Source: Streptomyces leeuwenhoekii (GTDB lineage Bacteria > Actinomycetota > Actinomycetes > Streptomycetales > Streptomycetaceae). From it: a stretch of DNA of 64,000 nt. The translations under genes and the position numbers were made by a program. The DNA lies in assembly GCF_001013905.1 (NCBI RefSeq), contig NZ_LN831790.1, forward strand, positions 3,176,001 to 3,240,000, read 5' to 3'. Each line of letters opens with the position of its first letter. The stretch's first letter is position 1. This document shows positions 61,543 through 64,000 of this stretch, one piece after another. The notes below the pieces were generated by a model. It worked only from the letters and a program-made list of their open reading frames with translations, did no database searches and was not told the DNA's origin.

Positions 61543-62225
61543 CGCCCCCCGGCTCCCTGCTCGCCGCCGAGCGGCTGCACAAGGCGTACGGCCCCACCGT
61601 CGCGCTCGACGGTGCCGGGTTCTCCATCCACCCCGGCGAGATCGTCGCCGTCATGGGTCCCTCGGGGTCCGGCAAGTCGACGCTGCTGCACTGCCTCGCC
61701 GGGATCGTCACCCCCGACTCGGGGACCATCACCTACGACGGGCGCGAGCTGTCCGCCATGAACGACGCCCAGCGCAGCGCGCTGCGGCGCAGCGAGTTCG
61801 GGTTCGTCTTCCAGTTCGGGCAGCTCGTGCCGGAGCTGACCTGCGTGGAGAACGTGGCCCTGCCGCTGCGGCTGAACGGCACGTCCCGCAAGGAGGCGGA
61901 GCGCGCCGCGCTGTCCTGGCTGGAGCGCCTGGAGGTCGACGACCTGAGGAAGAAGCGGCCCGGCGAGGTCTCCGGCGGGCAGGGGCAGCGGGTCGCCGTC
62001 GCCCGCGCGCTGGTCACCCGCCCGCGTGTGCTGTTCGCCGACGAGCCGACCGGCGCGCTGGACTCCCTCAACGGCGAGCGGGTGATGGAGCTGCTCACCG
62101 AGGCCGCCCGCGCCACCAACGCCGCCGTCGTCCTGGTCACCCACGAGGCGCGGGTGGCCGCCTACTCCGACCGGGAGATCGTCGTACGGGACGGCAGGTC
62201 CCGGGACATGGAGCACGCCATATGA
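61539..62225 (+). CDS. ABC transporter ATP-binding protein (MacB/LolD-like)
   Basis: 228 residues. Walker A GPSGSGKST (39-47), signature SGGQGQRVAVARAL, Walker B LFADEPTGALD, H-loop LVTHEARVAAYSD. The AVMGPSGSGKSTLLHCLAGI form and ALDS are typical of MacB-type ATPases that work with FtsX-like permeases. Coupled on both sides by ATGA overlaps. Confidence 0.93.
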   Translation: MTPPGSLLAAERLHKAYGPTVALDGAGFSIHPGEIVAVMGPSGSGKSTLLHCLAGIVTPDSGTITYDGRELSAMNDAQRSALRRSEFGFVFQFGQLVPELTCVENVALPLRLNGTSRKEAERAALSWLERLEVDDLRKKRPGEVSGGQGQRVAVARALVTRPRVLFADEPTGALDSLNGERVMELLTEAARATNAAVVLVTHEARVAAYSDREIVVRDGRSRDMEHAI

Positions 62226-64000
62226 GCGCGCGGGGGTGGGCCCGGGACCTGGCCCAGGGCGTCCGGTTCGCGTTCGCCGGCGGACGCGAGGGATGGGTCC
62301 GGGCGCTGCTGACGGCCGTGGGCGTGGGCCTGGGCGTGGCGCTGCTGCTGCTGACCACGGCGATCCCCAACGCGCTCGCCGTCCGGCACGACCGGGAGAT
62401 GGCGCGCTCGGACGACCTCGTCGTCGACGCCAGGATTCCCCCCGCGGCCGACACCGTCGTGGTCGCCCACGTCGACACGGACTTCGGGGACACCACCGTG
62501 CGGGGCCGCGCGCTGGAGCCCGAGGGGCCGCGGGCGCCGCTGCCGCCCGGCGTGGACCGGTTCCCGGCGGTCGGCGAGATGGTGGTCTCGCCCGCGCTGA
62601 AGGAACTGCTGGAGTCGGACTCCGGGAAGCTGCTGCGCGAGCGGCTGCCGGACCGGATCGTCGGCACCATCGGCGAGAGCGGCCTGATCGGCTCGGCGGA
62701 GCTCGCCTTCTACCGGGGCGGCGAGGATCTCGCCTCGTACATCGACGACGCCCGGGCGACCCGGATCGACCGGTTCGGCTTCTCCGGCTCGCCCTCGGAG
62801 CCGATGGACCCGGTCCTGCTCCTACTCGTCCTGGTCGTCTTCGTCGTGCTGCTGATGCCGGTCGCGGTCTTCGTCGCCGCCGCCGTGCGGTTCGGCGGCG
62901 AGCGGCGCGACCGGCGGCTGGCGGCGCTGCGGCTGGTGGGCGCGGACGGCCGGACCACCCGGCGGATCGCCGCCGGCGAGGCGCTGGCGGGCGCGGCGCT
63001 GGGCCTGGTCTTCGGTGCGGTCTTCTTCCTGATCGGACGCGAGGTGGCGGGCGGCGTCGAGGTGTACCGCGTCAGCGTGTTCCCGAGCTATCTCAACCCC
63101 TCGCCGCTGCTGGCCCTGCTGGTCGCGGTGGCGGTCCCGGCGGCGGCCGTGCTGGTGACGCTGCTGGCGCTGCGCGGCGTGGTGATCGAACCGCTGGGCG
63201 TGGTCCGCGCGGCCAAGCCCGCCCGGCGCCGGCTGTGGTGGCGGCTGCTGCCGCCGCTGGCCGGTCTCGTGATGCTCTACCCGATGGTCGGCAAGGGCCG
63301 CGGCAACGGCGAGTTCAACCAGTACCTCGTCGTCGGCGGTGTGGTCCTGCTGCTGGTCGGTGTGACCGCACTGCTGCCGTGGGTGGTGGAGGCGGTCGTC
63401 GCCCGGCTCGGCACCGGCGCGGTCTCCTGGCAGCTCGCCGTGCGCCGGCTCCAGTTGAGCAGCGGTACGGCGGCCCGCATGGTCAACGGCATCGCGGTGG
63501 CCGTCGCCGGGGCGATCGCACTGCAGATGCTCTTCGCGGGCGTGGACGACGACTACACGAAGAACACCGGCTACGACCTGACGCGCGCGCAGATGCAGGT
63601 GGACGTGCCGCGGACGGTGCCGCTGGAGAGCGCCACCGAGAAGCTGCGGCGCACCGAGGGCGTGCGCGCGGCGTACGCCTACGCCGAGGGCATGACCGGC
63701 GACCGGCGCACGGAGCCGGGGGCGACCACATGGGTGACGGCCGGCGACTGCGCCGCCCTGCGGGAGGTCGCCACCCTGCCGTCCTGCCGCGACGGCGACG
63801 TGTTCGCGGTCCAGGGGGCGGAGTACGACACCGACACGCCGAAGCTCGCCGTGCCGGGCCGCACCCTCTACCTCGACCCGTCCTACGAGAGCGGCCCGGA
63901 GCGGGCCACGGTCGCCTGGCGGGTGCCGCGCGACCTGAAGCAGGCCCGTCCGCGGACCTGGCTGACCGGTGCCGAGCGGGGCGGTTTCCTGGTCACCTGG
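62222..64000 (+). CDS. FtsX-like ABC permease, 3' truncated by window end
   Basis: 593 codons are visible from ATG 62222, with no stop before 64000. First TM segment at about 23-43 (ALLTAVGVGLGVALLLLTT), an extracytoplasmic domain, then a three-TM FtsX core (VLLLLVLVVFVVLLMPVAVFVAAAV, ...ALAGAALGLVFGAVFFLI, ...LLALLVAVAVPAAAVLVTLLALRG) and further TMs around 340-420. It pairs with the upstream ATPase to export a peptide, lipid or antibiotic under PadR control. Confidence 0.9.
   Translation, partial: MSARGWARDLAQGVRFAFAGGREGWVRALLTAVGVGLGVALLLLTTAIPNALAVRHDREMARSDDLVVDARIPPAADTVVVAHVDTDFGDTTVRGRALEPEGPRAPLPPGVDRFPAVGEMVVSPALKELLESDSGKLLRERLPDRIVGTIGESGLIGSAELAFYRGGEDLASYIDDARATRIDRFGFSGSPSEPMDPVLLLLVLVVFVVLLMPVAVFVAAAVRFGGERRDRRLAALRLVGADGRTTRRIAAGEALAGAALGLVFGAVFFLIGREVAGGVEVYRVSVFPSYLNPSPLLALLVAVAVPAAAVLVTLLALRGVVIEPLGVVRAAKPARRRLWWRLLPPLAGLVMLYPMVGKGRGNGEFNQYLVVGGVVLLLVGVTALLPWVVEAVVARLGTGAVSWQLAVRRLQLSSGTAARMVNGIAVAVAGAIALQMLFAGVDDDYTKNTGYDLTRAQMQVDVPRTVPLESATEKLRRTEGVRAAYAYAEGMTGDRRTEPGATTWVTAGDCAALREVATLPSCRDGDVFAVQGAEYDTDTPKLAVPGRTLYLDPSYESGPERATVAWRVPRDLKQARPRTWLTGAERGGFLVTW

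Overview
The window is high-G+C chromosomal DNA with short intergenic gaps, many ATGA or GTGA start/stop overlaps, GTG and TTG starts, a WhiB-family gene, SpoIIE-type phosphatases and one rare TTA leucine codon. Together these point to Streptomyces or a very close actinomycete. The neighbourhood typA / succinate dehydrogenase / ychF / ppgK / ispH / xseAB / glpX / whiB-like / two fumarases is, as I remember it, a conserved Streptomyces core segment, so most of the window is core chromosome with one clear accessory stretch.

Layout. 1-5400: end of an oligopeptide ABC transporter operon (permease, Tat-type lipoprotein, permease, two ATPases), the gene order reported for bldK. 5700-10213: typA and an orphan peptide-binding lipoprotein with a large low-complexity insert, both on the minus strand. 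10502-14526: small protein, then a membrane-anchor/flavoprotein/iron-sulfur succinate dehydrogenase operon. 14557-20927: a membrane-anchored GH18-like protein, a helical secreted or membrane protein, a PAS-PAS-GAF-PP2C-HATPase regulator and a stand-alone HATPase. 21086-28340: NUDIX, SPOR-like, GntR/UTRA, DUF4190/septum-formation, S8 protease, SDR and divergent LysR genes. 28631-31145: WXG100-type (type VII) genes.

31276-38489 is the accessory part. It holds a small membrane protein, a 919-bp gap, an XRE regulator with a TTA codon, and a tightly coupled trio: a TIR-domain protein, a large NLR/STAND-like protein with a degenerate P-loop, and a two-TM membrane protein with a cytoplasmic domain. 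The TIR C-terminus and the NLR-like N-terminus share a 16-residue Gly/Asn-rich motif (11 of 16 identical). This suggests a motif-templated effector/receptor pair, and it is the best candidate here for an undescribed immune or cell-death system.

38845-64000 returns to core: ychF, a DUF6542 protein, polyphosphate glucokinase, ispH, an APC permease, xseA/xseB, DUF4287, a malonic semialdehyde reductase-like nitroreductase, DUF4245, class II FBPase, a WhiB-like protein, DUF1707, a likely MITE-like repeat, class I and class II fumarases, DUF402, a GAF-PP2C-HATPase regulator, a class A penicillin-binding protein, an SPFH/ribbon-helix-helix pair, and a PadR/ABC/FtsX export operon that runs off the end. 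Central carbon metabolism (sdh, two fumarases, glpX, ppgK) and envelope or development functions (PBP, peptide uptake, WhiB, SpoIIE phosphatases) are intermixed. No tRNA, rRNA, CRISPR array or phage module was seen.
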